NCBI GenBank assembly: GCA_017405465.1
Contig: JAFRAJ010000051.1
Location: 1 to 40,306, forward strand
Direction of reading: 5' to 3'
Origin: Oscillospiraceae bacterium
GTDB lineage: Bacteria > Bacillota > Clostridia > Oscillospirales > Ruminococcaceae
DNA: 40,306 nt
The translations under genes were made by a program, and so were the position numbers. Shown in pieces: positions 16,243 through 25,664 of the stretch. Position 1 is the first letter of the stretch, and the number at the start of each line of letters is the position of its first letter. The notes beneath the pieces are model-generated. The model was not told where the DNA came from. It did no database searches and saw only the letters and a program-made list of their open reading frames with translations.

Positions 16243-17565
16243 ATGGCATTAAAAGGACTTGATATTTTCAAACTGACACCCAAAACGAACTGCAAAGAAT
16301 GCGGAAACCCGACTTGTATGGCTTTTGCCATGAAGGTGGCTCAGGGAGCTATCCCGATTGAAAAATGCCCGCATATGTCGGAAGAAGCGCTTGCTACGCT
16401 CTCGGAAGCGACTGCTCCTCCCATGAAATCACTGAAGGTCGGAACAGGAGCTTCAGAGCATACTCTCGGTGGAGAGACCGTTCTTCACAGGCATGAGAAG
16501 ACCTTTGTTTCCGAGAACCTTTTCGCTGTTTCTGTCTCAGCAGATTCTTTCGATGAAAAGCTTCCCGAGATCGAGAAGATCGACTATGAACGCATCGGAG
16601 AGCGCATGTATGTCGAGGCAGTCAATCTCGAGTATACAGATAAGGAATCATATGCAAAGCTGGTTGAGAAGGCTGCCGGCAAAGGCCGTCTGCTGATCCT
16701 CGACGTCAAGGACGCAGAAGCGGCAGAAGCCGCTCTTGAGATCTGTGCTTCTGAGAAGCCGATCCTCAACGGAGCTACACCTGACAACTATGCTCAGTTC
16801 ACAGAGATAGCCAAGAAATACGGCGTTGCTCTGGGAATCAATGCACCGGATATCGATGCTCTTCATGATACCGCCGAAGCCGTTGAGAAACTCGGTTATA
16901 AGGAACTGGTGCTTGACGTCACAGCTGATACAGTAAAGGATACATTCGCCAATGCCGTTCAGGTCCGCAGAGCTGCACTCAAGGACGGAGACCGCACCTT
17001 TGGCTATCCTTCAATCGTAAATCTCAAGAGAATTGCAGCAGGCGATGCTCACAAGCAGACTGCTCTTGCAGCACTGTTTGTTCTGAAGTACGGATCTATC
17101 ATCGTTATGGAGGATATGTCCTACGCACAGGCACTGCCGCTCTATGGCCTCAGACAGAACATCTTTACAGATCCTCAGAAGCCGATGAAAGTCGCACCTG
17201 GTATCTATCCGCTCAACGGAGCAGATGAGAACAGTATCTGTGCTACTACAGTCGACTTCGCTCTTACATATTTCGTGGTCTCCGGAGAGATGGAGAGAAG
17301 CGGAGTTCCGGTCAACCTTCTTATCTCTGATGCAGGCGGATATTCCGTGCTCACAGCCTGGGCTGCAGGTAAATTCAGTGCCGGAAGTATCGCCAAGTTC
17401 ATTAAAGATTATGAGATCGAGGACAAGATCAAGAACAGAACTCTGATCATTCCCGGAAAAGCAGCAGTTCTTAAAGGCGAACTCGAAGAGAGACTGCCTG
17501 AATGGAACGTCGTCGTAGCTCCCAACGAGGCGACGAACCTTGTCAAATTCCTGAAGGAACTTTAA
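16243..17565 (+). CDS. acsC: Corrinoid iron-sulfur protein, large subunit (CODH/ACS gamma)
   Basis: A 440-residue subunit that binds both a 4Fe-4S cluster and the corrinoid. The N-terminal cluster motif is Cys17, Cys20, Cys25 and Cys42 (CX2CX4CX16C), followed by a TIM barrel and a C-terminal corrinoid domain (SDAGGYSVLTAWAAGKFS). The cluster reduces Co(II) for reactivation, a job helped by the RACo encoded at 20605-22281. GGGGGA precedes the start. Length is normal. Confidence 0.97.
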   Translation: MALKGLDIFKLTPKTNCKECGNPTCMAFAMKVAQGAIPIEKCPHMSEEALATLSEATAPPMKSLKVGTGASEHTLGGETVLHRHEKTFVSENLFAVSVSADSFDEKLPEIEKIDYERIGERMYVEAVNLEYTDKESYAKLVEKAAGKGRLLILDVKDAEAAEAALEICASEKPILNGATPDNYAQFTEIAKKYGVALGINAPDIDALHDTAEAVEKLGYKELVLDVTADTVKDTFANAVQVRRAALKDGDRTFGYPSIVNLKRIAAGDAHKQTALAALFVLKYGSIIVMEDMSYAQALPLYGLRQNIFTDPQKPMKVAPGIYPLNGADENSICATTVDFALTYFVVSGEMERSGVPVNLLISDAGGYSVLTAWAAGKFSAGSIAKFIKDYEIEDKIKNRTLIIPGKAAVLKGELEERLPEWNVVVAPNEATNLVKFLKEL

Positions 17566-17591
17566 TTTAGGAAATATAAAGGAGAACGATA

Positions 17592-18377
17592 ATGGGTAAA
17601 TTTGTTGTAATCGGTGAACGTATCCACTGCATCTCGCCTGTCATCAAGAAGGCAATGGAGGAGATGGATCCGGAACCGATCGTCAAAAGGGCAAAAGAAC
17701 AGATCGCAGCTGGTGCCACGTATATCGACGTGAACATCGGACCTGCAGAGAAGAACGGCCCCGAACTGATGAAGTGGGCAGTCAAGACCATCCAGGAAGC
17801 ATGCGACAATGTTCCGCTTGCTCTTGACACTTCAAACCGTGCTGCTATCGAAGCAGGCATCTCTGTTTATAACCGTACCAACGGCAAACCGATCGTCAAC
17901 TCCGCAGATGCCGGAGACAGGATCGAGAACGTTGACCTTGCAGCTGCAAACGACGCTATAGTCGTAGCGCTCTGCTCAAAGGCCGGAGTGCCATCAGACA
18001 ATGATGAGCGTATGATGTACTGCCAGGAGCTTCTTGAGCGCGGAATGATGGCCGGAATGGAAGCGGAAGACATGTGGTTCGACCCGCTGTTCCTTGTCAT
18101 CAAGGGAATGCAGGACAAGCAGATGGACGTCCTGGATTTCGTCGGACAGCTCTCCGACATGGGACTCAATTCCACAGGTGGTCTTTCCAATGTTTCGAAC
18201 GGCACACCCAAGCATATCCGTCCTATTCTTGACAGCGCGACAGTCGCCATGGCGATGTGCAAAGGTCTTACATCCGCTATCATGAACCCCTGCGACACAA
18301 GACTGATGGAGACTATCAAAGCTGCTGATATCATCAAGAACAACTTCCTGTACGCCGACTCCTTCTTGGAGCTTTAA
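17592..18377 (+). CDS. acsE: Methyltetrahydrofolate:CFeSP methyltransferase
   Basis: A 261-residue pterin-binding TIM barrel that transfers the methyl group of methyl-THF to the cobalt of the CFeSP. VVIGERIHCISPVIKKAM, ATYIDVNIGP, LALDTSN and PIVNSADAGD are the expected pterin-site segments. AAAGGAGA precedes the start. It sits between acsC and acsB as in many Clostridia, and all gaps are under 30 bp. In this genome region it can take methyl groups delivered to folate by the O-demethylase-type operon. Confidence 0.96.
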   Translation: MGKFVVIGERIHCISPVIKKAMEEMDPEPIVKRAKEQIAAGATYIDVNIGPAEKNGPELMKWAVKTIQEACDNVPLALDTSNRAAIEAGISVYNRTNGKPIVNSADAGDRIENVDLAAANDAIVVALCSKAGVPSDNDERMMYCQELLERGMMAGMEAEDMWFDPLFLVIKGMQDKQMDVLDFVGQLSDMGLNSTGGLSNVSNGTPKHIRPILDSATVAMAMCKGLTSAIMNPCDTRLMETIKAADIIKNNFLYADSFLEL

Positions 18378-18402
18378 TCTAAAAAAGAGAGGAAACAAAA
18401 TC

Positions 18403-20544
18403 ATGAGCGTATTAACAGATCTAATATATGGCGGTTCCAATGCTGTAGCCGGCCTTACAGAAGGTGCGGTTAATGACGCGATCGCCAAGTATGGAGAAGA
18501 TAAGCCGGTCAATCTTCCGGATACTGCTTATTTCCTCCCCACAATCTACGCCGCTACAGGTGTAAAGGTCGAGAAGCTTGGAGATCTTCCTGCATGCGTC
18601 GGAGTGCTGAAATCCCTTATTACCAATGAAGAGGACCTCGGACAGGCTCTTAATGCCGGTCTCGCAACTGCAGTCGGAGCTGAGATCCTGGAAGCCCTGA
18701 AGTATGTCGAGAGCGACGCTCCTTATGCAGACGAACCCGGTATCGGATTCGTTCCGGACCCGATCATCCGTTCTCTCGGTGTACCGCTCGTTACCGGAGA
18801 CATCCCCGGTGTAGCAGTCGTACTCGGTGAAGCTGCTGATCCGGCAGATGTGGCTGCTGTCGTCAGAGATTATCAGGACAAAGGCCTGATGACATTCCTT
18901 GTAGGAAAAGTCATCGATCAGATCCTTGAAAAGAACGTCAAAGTCGGTCTTGAGTACCGCGTCATCCCGCTCGGATATGATGTCACTTCCGTCATTCACG
19001 TAGTGACAGTTGCTGTCCGTGCAGCCCTTATCTTCGGCGGACTGACCCCCGGCGATCTGCCGGGACTTCTGGCATACACAAAGGAAAGAGTGCCTGCATT
19101 CGTCAACACTTTCGGCAACATCGACAGCGTAGTCGTATCCGCAGGTGCCGGTGCTATCGCACTCGGCTTCCCTGTAGTCGTTGACATCGACCTGGGCGAG
19201 AACCAGGTTCCCGGTGCTCTTGAATCTGTTCTTGATCACACACAGACCGTTGCAAAGTCTCTTGAACTTCGCAACATCAAAGTCAAAGCAAAGGCTGTTA
19301 CTCTCCCGGTAGGCTTCGCCTCCGCTTTCGAAGGTGAGATCATCCGCAGACCCAACACTTATGTTGAGTTTGACTCCGATCACAACCCCACCTGCGAGCT
19401 TCTTACGATGGTCGAGTCTCCCGATGAGATCGAAGATCACAAGGTCACAGTCGAAGGACCTGAAGTTCCTGAGAATGCTACAGAACTGATCCGCATGCCT
19501 CTTGCCACAACAGTCAAGGTATACGGCACCAAGATGCAGAAAGACTTCGAGTCAGTTATCGAGAGAAGGATCCATACATGGTTCAACTACATTGAAGGTC
19601 TCATGCATACAGGACAGAGAAACCTGTTCAGGATCCGTATCAGCAAAGACGCCTGGAATGCCGGTCTGCGTCTGCATGACCTCGGTGAAGTACTCTATTC
19701 CATGATCATGGATGAGTTCGGTTCCGTCGTTGACAAATGCGAAGTTACACTGTACACAGATAAGGAAAAAGTTGAGCAGATCCTGAAAGAGGAAGCTATG
19801 CCTGTTTACAACTTCCGCGACAACAGACTTTCCTCCCTCAGTGACGAGAGCGTCGATCAGTACTACACCTGCATACTGTGCCAGAGCTTTGCTCCTGCAC
19901 ACTGCTGCGTAGTCACACCTGAGCGTCTCGGACTCTGCGGAGCTGTCTCCTGGCTCGATGCCAAGGCAACGTATGAACTCAACGCTACCGGTCCTTCCCA
20001 GCCCATTCCGAAGGAAGGCCTTATCGATGAGAGACTCGGAAAATATGATTCCGTCAACAAGATGGTCGCTCAGGCAACTCACGGCGCAGTCGAGAACGTA
20101 TCTCTCTACTCGCTGATCGAAGACCCGATGACCAGCTGCGGCTGCTTCGAATGCATCTGCGGAATCGAACCCCTTTCCAACGGTGTCGTTATCGTCAACC
20201 GTGAGTATTCCGGCATGACCCCCACAGGCATGACCTTCGGCGAACTCGCATCCATGACCGGCGGCGGTGTTCAGACCCCCGGATTCATGGGACACGGCCG
20301 TCACTTCATCGCTTCCAAGAAGTTCATAAGCGCAGAAGGCGGCACAGCCCGTATCGTCTGGATGCCCAAGGAGCTCAAAGAGGATCTCAGGACCCGTCTT
20401 AACAAGACAGCGAAAGAGACTCTCGGCATTGATGATTTCGTAGATATGATCGGTGACGAGACTATCTGCACAGATCCGGAAGAGCTGCTCGCGTTCCTGA
20501 CAGAAAAGGGACATCCGGCACTCTCAATGGATCCCATCATGTAA
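18403..20544 (+). CDS. acsB: Acetyl-CoA synthase (CODH/ACS beta subunit)
   Basis: A 713-residue enzyme that joins CO, the CFeSP methyl group and CoA into acetyl-CoA. A-cluster ligands are all present: Cys490, Cys493, Cys502 and Cys512 for the 4Fe-4S cluster and the Cys579-Gly-Cys581 motif for the distal nickel. Spacings equal those of the Moorella enzyme (506, 509, 518, 528, 595, 597). Length is normal, including the N-terminal CODH-contact domain. GAGAGGA precedes the start. The CODH partner (acsA) is not in the window. Confidence 0.97.
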   Translation: MSVLTDLIYGGSNAVAGLTEGAVNDAIAKYGEDKPVNLPDTAYFLPTIYAATGVKVEKLGDLPACVGVLKSLITNEEDLGQALNAGLATAVGAEILEALKYVESDAPYADEPGIGFVPDPIIRSLGVPLVTGDIPGVAVVLGEAADPADVAAVVRDYQDKGLMTFLVGKVIDQILEKNVKVGLEYRVIPLGYDVTSVIHVVTVAVRAALIFGGLTPGDLPGLLAYTKERVPAFVNTFGNIDSVVVSAGAGAIALGFPVVVDIDLGENQVPGALESVLDHTQTVAKSLELRNIKVKAKAVTLPVGFASAFEGEIIRRPNTYVEFDSDHNPTCELLTMVESPDEIEDHKVTVEGPEVPENATELIRMPLATTVKVYGTKMQKDFESVIERRIHTWFNYIEGLMHTGQRNLFRIRISKDAWNAGLRLHDLGEVLYSMIMDEFGSVVDKCEVTLYTDKEKVEQILKEEAMPVYNFRDNRLSSLSDESVDQYYTCILCQSFAPAHCCVVTPERLGLCGAVSWLDAKATYELNATGPSQPIPKEGLIDERLGKYDSVNKMVAQATHGAVENVSLYSLIEDPMTSCGCFECICGIEPLSNGVVIVNREYSGMTPTGMTFGELASMTGGGVQTPGFMGHGRHFIASKKFISAEGGTARIVWMPKELKEDLRTRLNKTAKETLGIDDFVDMIGDETICTDPEELLAFLTEKGHPALSMDPIM

Positions 20545-20560
20545 CTTTAAATTCCCATCA

Positions 20561-20589
20561 AACATCACCGGGATCTTCCCGGTGATGTT
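20561..20589 (+). promoter_or_regulatory. Stem-loop between acsB and the activator gene
   Basis: A perfect 13-bp stem (20561-20573 with 20577-20589) with a 3-nt loop and no T-run after it. It begins 17 bp after the acsB stop. It probably sets the 3' end or stability of the acs mRNA, with read-through to the activator, rather than being a full terminator. Confidence 0.7.
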
Positions 20590-20604
20590 GCTATAGGAGA
20601 AGAT

Positions 20605-22281
20605 ATGTTCACACTAACGTTCAAGATCGAGAACCAAAGACAGGATATAAAGTGTCAGGTAGAGGCAGGAGAGACTGTTCTTCGGGCTGCTGAGCGTCTC
20701 GGTATAGCTATCGACGCCCCTTGTGCCGGTAACGGAACATGCGGAAAATGCAGGATCCGGCTTATTTCCGGAGCACTTGAGATGCCTCAGAATCCCAGGC
20801 TTCCTTACAGCGATTATGAGGAGATGTGGAGACTTGCCTGTCAAAGCAAGGTGATAGGCGACGCTGTTGTCTGGGTACCTGCGACCGCAAGCGCATTCAA
20901 AGAAGACATAGCTACAGCAGACCTTTCAACTCCGGAGGAACTTGAACGCTATGACAGCTCTATAGAGGAAATCTTCAGGTCAGGTCTGTCTTTGACTCCG
21001 TTTGAGGAAGGGTGCGGTGTAGCCGTCGATATCGGAACGACTACTGTTACTGCTGCGCTACTCGACCTTAAGACAGGTAAAGTCCTTTCGAAAGCTAGCC
21101 GCGGAAACGGCCAGATCCGCTACGGCGCTGATGTCATAAACAGGATCATCCAGCAGATGAGACCCGGCGGAAAGGAAAGACTGCAGAAGGCAGTAAGAGA
21201 AGAGACCATCATACCGATAATGGAAGTCCTTCTGAAAGACAGCGGAAAGAAATCTTCTGATATCAAACGGATCGTCCTTGCAGGAAATACGACGATGGAG
21301 CACCTGTTCATCGGGGCTGACGGCGATTCCATACGCCTTGAACCGTATGTTCCTGAGTTCCTGGAACTTACAGATATCGATTCCGAAAAGGCAGGGCTGC
21401 CTGCAGCTCCTGGTTCGCCAGTGATATTTGCTCCTAATGTTGGCAGTTATGTAGGAGGGGATATCACTGCAGGCGTACTTGATACGCTGCTCTGGAATTC
21501 TGAGCAGATGACGCTTTTCATCGATCTTGGAACGAACGGTGAGCTGGTCCTTGGTAACAGCGATTATATGCTGACCTGCGCCTGCTCTGCCGGTCCCGCA
21601 TTTGAAGGCGGAGACATAAGCTGCGGAATGCGCGCTACTACCGGCGCTATCGACAGTGTACATATAGATGAGGAGACACTGGAACCCGAGTATTCACTTA
21701 TCTCAGGTGACAGACCTCTTGGACTCTGCGGAAGCGGACTGATCGACATCATCAGCGAACTGTTCCGCACCGGAGCAGTGAATTCAAAGGGAAAGTTTGT
21801 CAGAGAATCCAGAAGGATCCGTTATGACGAGTACGGCGGCAATTACATAGTTGCTTTTGCATCTGAGAGCGGTACGGAGAAGGATATCGAACTGACAGAA
21901 GGAGATCTCGACAACTTTATCCGTGCGAAAGCAGCTATCTTCTCGGCTATCAGAACGATGCTGGGAACACTTGCAATGAGCGTCGACGATATCGACAGAG
22001 TCATTATTGCTGGAGGTATAGGCAGCGGTATCGACATTGAGAATGCTATCAGCATAGGAATGCTGCCGATGATCCCGTTGGAAAAGTATTCATACATCGG
22101 AAACTCTTCTCTCACTGGCGCATGCGCGATGCTTCTCTCGGACGAAGCGGTAGAGAAAGTCTTTGAAATAGGCAGAAATATGACATATATAGAGCTTTCA
22201 ACAGAGCCCGGATATATGGATGAATTCCTGGCAGCCTGCTTCCTGCCGCATACAGACCAGAGACTGTTCGAGAAGAACTGA
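20605..22281 (+). CDS. acsV: RACo-type reductive activator of the corrinoid iron-sulfur protein
   Basis: A 558-residue protein with an N-terminal 2Fe-2S ferredoxin domain (Cys40, Cys46, Cys49, Cys79), a linker, and an actin-like ATPase domain with AVDIGTTTVTAALLD and FIDLGTNGELVLGN. Family members use ATP to rescue the CFeSP from Co(II). Its place after acsB marks it as the CFeSP activator, whereas the shorter protein at 9731-11218 belongs to the O-demethylase-type operon. GGAGAAG precedes the start. Name assignment rests on position and family, since the sequence alone does not fix the partner. Confidence 0.9.
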   Translation: MFTLTFKIENQRQDIKCQVEAGETVLRAAERLGIAIDAPCAGNGTCGKCRIRLISGALEMPQNPRLPYSDYEEMWRLACQSKVIGDAVVWVPATASAFKEDIATADLSTPEELERYDSSIEEIFRSGLSLTPFEEGCGVAVDIGTTTVTAALLDLKTGKVLSKASRGNGQIRYGADVINRIIQQMRPGGKERLQKAVREETIIPIMEVLLKDSGKKSSDIKRIVLAGNTTMEHLFIGADGDSIRLEPYVPEFLELTDIDSEKAGLPAAPGSPVIFAPNVGSYVGGDITAGVLDTLLWNSEQMTLFIDLGTNGELVLGNSDYMLTCACSAGPAFEGGDISCGMRATTGAIDSVHIDEETLEPEYSLISGDRPLGLCGSGLIDIISELFRTGAVNSKGKFVRESRRIRYDEYGGNYIVAFASESGTEKDIELTEGDLDNFIRAKAAIFSAIRTMLGTLAMSVDDIDRVIIAGGIGSGIDIENAISIGMLPMIPLEKYSYIGNSSLTGACAMLLSDEAVEKVFEIGRNMTYIELSTEPGYMDEFLAACFLPHTDQRLFEKN

Positions 22282-22314
22282 CCGGGAGAACATATAGACG
22301 GAGATAAACAGATC

Positions 22315-22923
22315 GTGGAAGTTTATAATAATAAAACCGAAAACCCGCTGAAGTATTACAGGAGCAAGACGGAAGAGTTTGATCCCTATGATCTTTCAAG
22401 AAAAAGCGGTGTTGCGTTCGACGGAAAACTATTTCATCTTACAATAATGAACAGACCGGTAAGTCTTCAGTGGCCGGAGCTTATATGCCATTATGAAGAT
22501 GACGGAACGGAAACAGCCAGTGCCTTCATTATCCTGATGTCCAGGCTTGTAATGTACGGAGTGCTGTCGGAAGGCAGCGGTAAGATGCTCTCATATATGG
22601 AGATCCCGTGGGGAGCACATTACTATAAAGCATTCAAAGGAAGATGTCTGGACCGTCTTGCAGGCACATACGGCCACAACGCGAAAAAACTTGCAGAGGA
22701 CGGAAGATCATTCGGGGCACGTGAGGTATCCGGAGGAGACTGCACGATAGAGTTTGAATACATACCCGGCCTTACTGTAAGAGCTACAGTATGGGAAGGA
22801 GACGAGGAATTCCCGGCAAATTCACAGATACTTTTCTCTGACAGCTTCCTGCTGGCTTTCGGTGCAGAGGAGATCGCCGTCGTTGGCGACACGTTCATGA
22901 ATGCACTCAAGGGAAGAAGATAG
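22315..22923 (+). CDS. DUF3786 protein, acs-linked copy
   Basis: A 202-residue soluble protein that fits the DUF3786 pattern: an N-terminal YDLSRKSG segment, a middle block where the family has a buried beta strand, the SGGDCTIEFEYIPGL motif, and WEGDEEFPANSQILFSDS. No function is established. The start is GTG with a CGGAG site before it; I see no better start. It lies 33 bp after the CFeSP activator gene, so it is probably in the same transcript. A second DUF3786 gene lies at 25665-26285. The acs-linked position suggests a role tied to corrinoid or acetyl-CoA synthase metabolism. Confidence 0.75.
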   Translation: MEVYNNKTENPLKYYRSKTEEFDPYDLSRKSGVAFDGKLFHLTIMNRPVSLQWPELICHYEDDGTETASAFIILMSRLVMYGVLSEGSGKMLSYMEIPWGAHYYKAFKGRCLDRLAGTYGHNAKKLAEDGRSFGAREVSGGDCTIEFEYIPGLTVRATVWEGDEEFPANSQILFSDSFLLAFGAEEIAVVGDTFMNALKGRR

Positions 22924-22995
22924 ACTTCTGACTCCATACAGAAGAAACTGCATTCTGCAGTGTTCTGATATCCTTATCAGGAAGAGATTTAAGCT

Positions 22996-23985
22996 ATGGT
23001 CCAAAGCATCAATTTTCCGATCAGCACATACAGCATAGAACCGTACGGCAGCTGGGACAGACTTGCCGGACAGCTCCGCGGTTTGGGACTTGACGGTATC
23101 GAAGGGATCCTGGATCCTGATGACATGGATCCCTCTTTTCCGCATTCTCTGCTGGCAGGCTATCATATGATCTTCTATCCGGACTGGCTGGATTTCTACC
23201 GGCAGAACACCTCTGAACTCATCAGGAAATTCGGCAGTATGGAAATGGTCGGGAGATTCTACCGCGGGACCAGCCCCGAAGACCTCATGCAACAGTTCCG
23301 CAATGATCTGGCTTATGCAGTTTCTCTGGGAACTCCGTATGTGGTGTTCCATGTCTCCGATGTTTCTCTGGAGGAGACATACACTTACAGATGGCTTCAT
23401 ACGGATAAGGAAGTGCTTGACGGCGCTGTAGAGTTCATCAATGAGCTTCTCAGAGGTGTGGAACCGACATTTGATTTTCTGGTCGAGAACCAGTGGTGGC
23501 CTGGGTTCACGTTTACCGAACCTGAGAAGACTGAATATCTTCTCTCAGGGATCGAATACCCCAGAGTCGGGATAATGCTGGATACAGGTCATCTGATGAA
23601 TAATAACCGCAGGATACGCACACAGAAGCAGGGAGCAGATTATATCCTGGATATGATACATTCCCATGGCGAACTCTCAAAACACATCCTTGGAATGCAT
23701 TTTCATCAGAGCGTCAGCGGATCATATGTACGGAAAAGCACCGGGAAAGTTCCGGATGATTTCCCGGAAGATTATTATGAAGCGTTTGCCGTACAGTACT
23801 CCCACATACTGATGATAGACCGCCACCGTCCATGGACTTATCCGGGATGTGTCAGGATTATTGACGAAGTCTGTCCGAAATATCTGACTCATGAACTGAG
23901 CTCCGGCCCCGGAAGAACGCAGCTGACAGCGGTCAGAAGACAGCTTGATACGATCAGGAAGGGAAGAACTGGAGTTATAAAATAG
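22996..23985 (+). CDS. Sugar-phosphate isomerase/epimerase-like TIM barrel
   Basis: A 329-residue protein of the xylose-isomerase-like TIM-barrel / AP endonuclease 2 superfamily. The metal tetrad is visible: Glu164 in VENQWW, Asp196 in LDTGHLMNNN, His235 (with His237) in GMHFHQS and Glu300 in LTHELSS. Members isomerise or epimerise sugars and related ligands, split C-glycosides as partners of oxidases, or act on inositols. The substrate is not readable here. It lies 54 bp before an FAD oxidoreductase gene, so an oxidase plus isomerase pair is possible. No strong ribosome site; AGGAAGAG is nearest. Confidence 0.8.
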   Translation: MVQSINFPISTYSIEPYGSWDRLAGQLRGLGLDGIEGILDPDDMDPSFPHSLLAGYHMIFYPDWLDFYRQNTSELIRKFGSMEMVGRFYRGTSPEDLMQQFRNDLAYAVSLGTPYVVFHVSDVSLEETYTYRWLHTDKEVLDGAVEFINELLRGVEPTFDFLVENQWWPGFTFTEPEKTEYLLSGIEYPRVGIMLDTGHLMNNNRRIRTQKQGADYILDMIHSHGELSKHILGMHFHQSVSGSYVRKSTGKVPDDFPEDYYEAFAVQYSHILMIDRHRPWTYPGCVRIIDEVCPKYLTHELSSGPGRTQLTAVRRQLDTIRKGRTGVIK

Positions 23986-24039
23986 ATCGATTCATTCAGA
24001 AAAAGAATTTAAACAAACACCGAACACAGGAGAATTACG

Positions 24040-25566
24040 ATGGAAGTAAGAACTATTATCGAACCCCAGACAACGATCCCTGTATATGATGAATGTGATG
24101 TGCTTGTGGTGGGCGGAGGTGCAGCCGGACACAGTGCTGCTGTAGCTGCTGCACGCGCAGGATGCAAGAACGTCATTCTTATGGAAAGATACGGTTACTG
24201 CGGCGGAGACGTGACCGGCGGTTATGTTCTTCTTATCCCGAATCTTTCATTCCATGACAAGGTATTCGTCAGAGGACTGCAGGAAGAATGGTTTACCCGT
24301 CTTTCAAAGATCCCCGGAGCTGTCGCCGGACCCGCACCGGAGCTCGCCGGCAGCAAAGACCCTCTGCTTATGAAATACTACAGGGGAGTAGGCGGCGCTA
24401 CCCGTGATATGGTATGTCATGGTTTCATGGTAGAGCCCAATCAGATGAAGATAGAGATGGACGTCATGCTGGACGAACATAAGGATTCCATCAGAGTCCT
24501 CTATCACAGCTGGGGCACCAAACCGATAATGGAAGGCAATGTCTGCAAGGGCGTCATCTTCGAGAGCAAGGAAGGACGTCAGGCAGTTCTGGCTAAGGTG
24601 GTCATTGACGCTACTGGTGACGCTGACCTCTGCCGCCAGTCCGGAGCACCCACATCATCCGCGATAGACGACGAATGCCGCTGCTCTTCCACGGCTCTGG
24701 TCTATAGAATCGGAGGCTTCAGCAAACGCGCTTTCAGTGACTGGCTGATGCAGCATCCCGAAGAGGGAAGGATCCTGAACAATGCGGTAGCTGAGATCCA
24801 CGGTTTCCGTGCCGGAATGATAGACGGACCGACAGATGATGTCAGCTGGATGAACAACTGGCAGCCCAAACATGACTGCTCCAAGATCGCAGATCAGACT
24901 GATACGGAGATGAAGACCCGTCTTGCAATACGAAAAGTCATCGAGTATTACAGGACTGCATGTCCGGAGATATTCCGCAACGCTTTCCTGTACGATATCG
25001 CGCCTCAGCTCGGAACCAGAGGATCCCACCGCATAGTCGGAGAGCATATAATCTCTTCCAACGACTGGGCATTCCCGAAAGAGTATGACGACACCATCGC
25101 ATGGCACTGCACTGTCGATACACTCAACGATAACGCTCCGATAGAGATCCCTTACCGCGCCATACTGCCGCAGAAAGTGGAGAATATACTTGCTCCCGGC
25201 AGGCATATCTCAGCGGATCCGATCGCTATCGACAACGTGAACCTGATCCCGCAGTGCGTGGGAACAGGTCAGGCTGCAGGCGTTGCAGCTGCTGTGATCG
25301 CTGCGGACGGAAGCACGACGCATACTGTCAATGTCAGCAAGGTTCAGGATATACTGGCTGGCGAACAGGATGTTCCGCTGCCCAGAAACCCACACACGGA
25401 CCCCAGTTATATGGAGTGCCTCGTTACTCATCAGTACGGACTCTATACTGAAGCAGCTCAGAGAGCCCGCGCGGCAAAGGACGCAGCCAGCGTCTACAGG
25501 CACTGGACACTGTCAGGCGGCGGCGGAGACGCCAATGCGCCTAAGGACCATACAGACAACAGCTGA
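24040..25566 (+). CDS. FAD-dependent oxidoreductase (FAD_oxidored family), copy 1
   Basis: A 508-residue flavoprotein. An N-terminal Rossmann motif, LVVGGGAAG at residues 22-30, binds FAD, then ERYGYCGGDVTGG. DATGDADL is the second FAD contact, and NILAPGRHISAD with QCVGTGQAAG closes the flavin pocket. Family members are often annotated as fumarate-reductase-like or HdrA-like; true substrates are rarely known. CAGGAGA precedes the start. It ends at a strong terminator. It is a paralogue of the protein at 26968-28305, and the two flank a flavodoxin gene that could be an electron carrier. Confidence 0.88.
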   Translation: MEVRTIIEPQTTIPVYDECDVLVVGGGAAGHSAAVAAARAGCKNVILMERYGYCGGDVTGGYVLLIPNLSFHDKVFVRGLQEEWFTRLSKIPGAVAGPAPELAGSKDPLLMKYYRGVGGATRDMVCHGFMVEPNQMKIEMDVMLDEHKDSIRVLYHSWGTKPIMEGNVCKGVIFESKEGRQAVLAKVVIDATGDADLCRQSGAPTSSAIDDECRCSSTALVYRIGGFSKRAFSDWLMQHPEEGRILNNAVAEIHGFRAGMIDGPTDDVSWMNNWQPKHDCSKIADQTDTEMKTRLAIRKVIEYYRTACPEIFRNAFLYDIAPQLGTRGSHRIVGEHIISSNDWAFPKEYDDTIAWHCTVDTLNDNAPIEIPYRAILPQKVENILAPGRHISADPIAIDNVNLIPQCVGTGQAAGVAAAVIAADGSTTHTVNVSKVQDILAGEQDVPLPRNPHTDPSYMECLVTHQYGLYTEAAQRARAAKDAASVYRHWTLSGGGGDANAPKDHTDNS

Positions 25567-25600
25567 GTGATCCTCGAGATCTGTAAAGCATAAGAGTTAA

Positions 25601-25650
25601 AAAGGACTGTAATCTTTTCTCCCGGTACGGGAGACAGATCACAGTCCTTT
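25601..25650. terminator. Convergent terminator, two stacked stems
   Basis: An outer 15-bp stem (AAAGGACTGT side, one mismatch) encloses an inner perfect 7-bp stem with a 3-nt loop (25618-25634). It separates the rightward FAD oxidoreductase from the leftward DUF3786 gene; A and T runs at the ends fit both directions. Confidence 0.88.
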
Positions 25651-25664
25651 CTTTATCCAATTAG

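Noticed and set aside
18421..19440. Long open frame on the - strand, and a similar one at 19552-20514
   Set aside because: Both are shadows of acsB, which has every A-cluster ligand.
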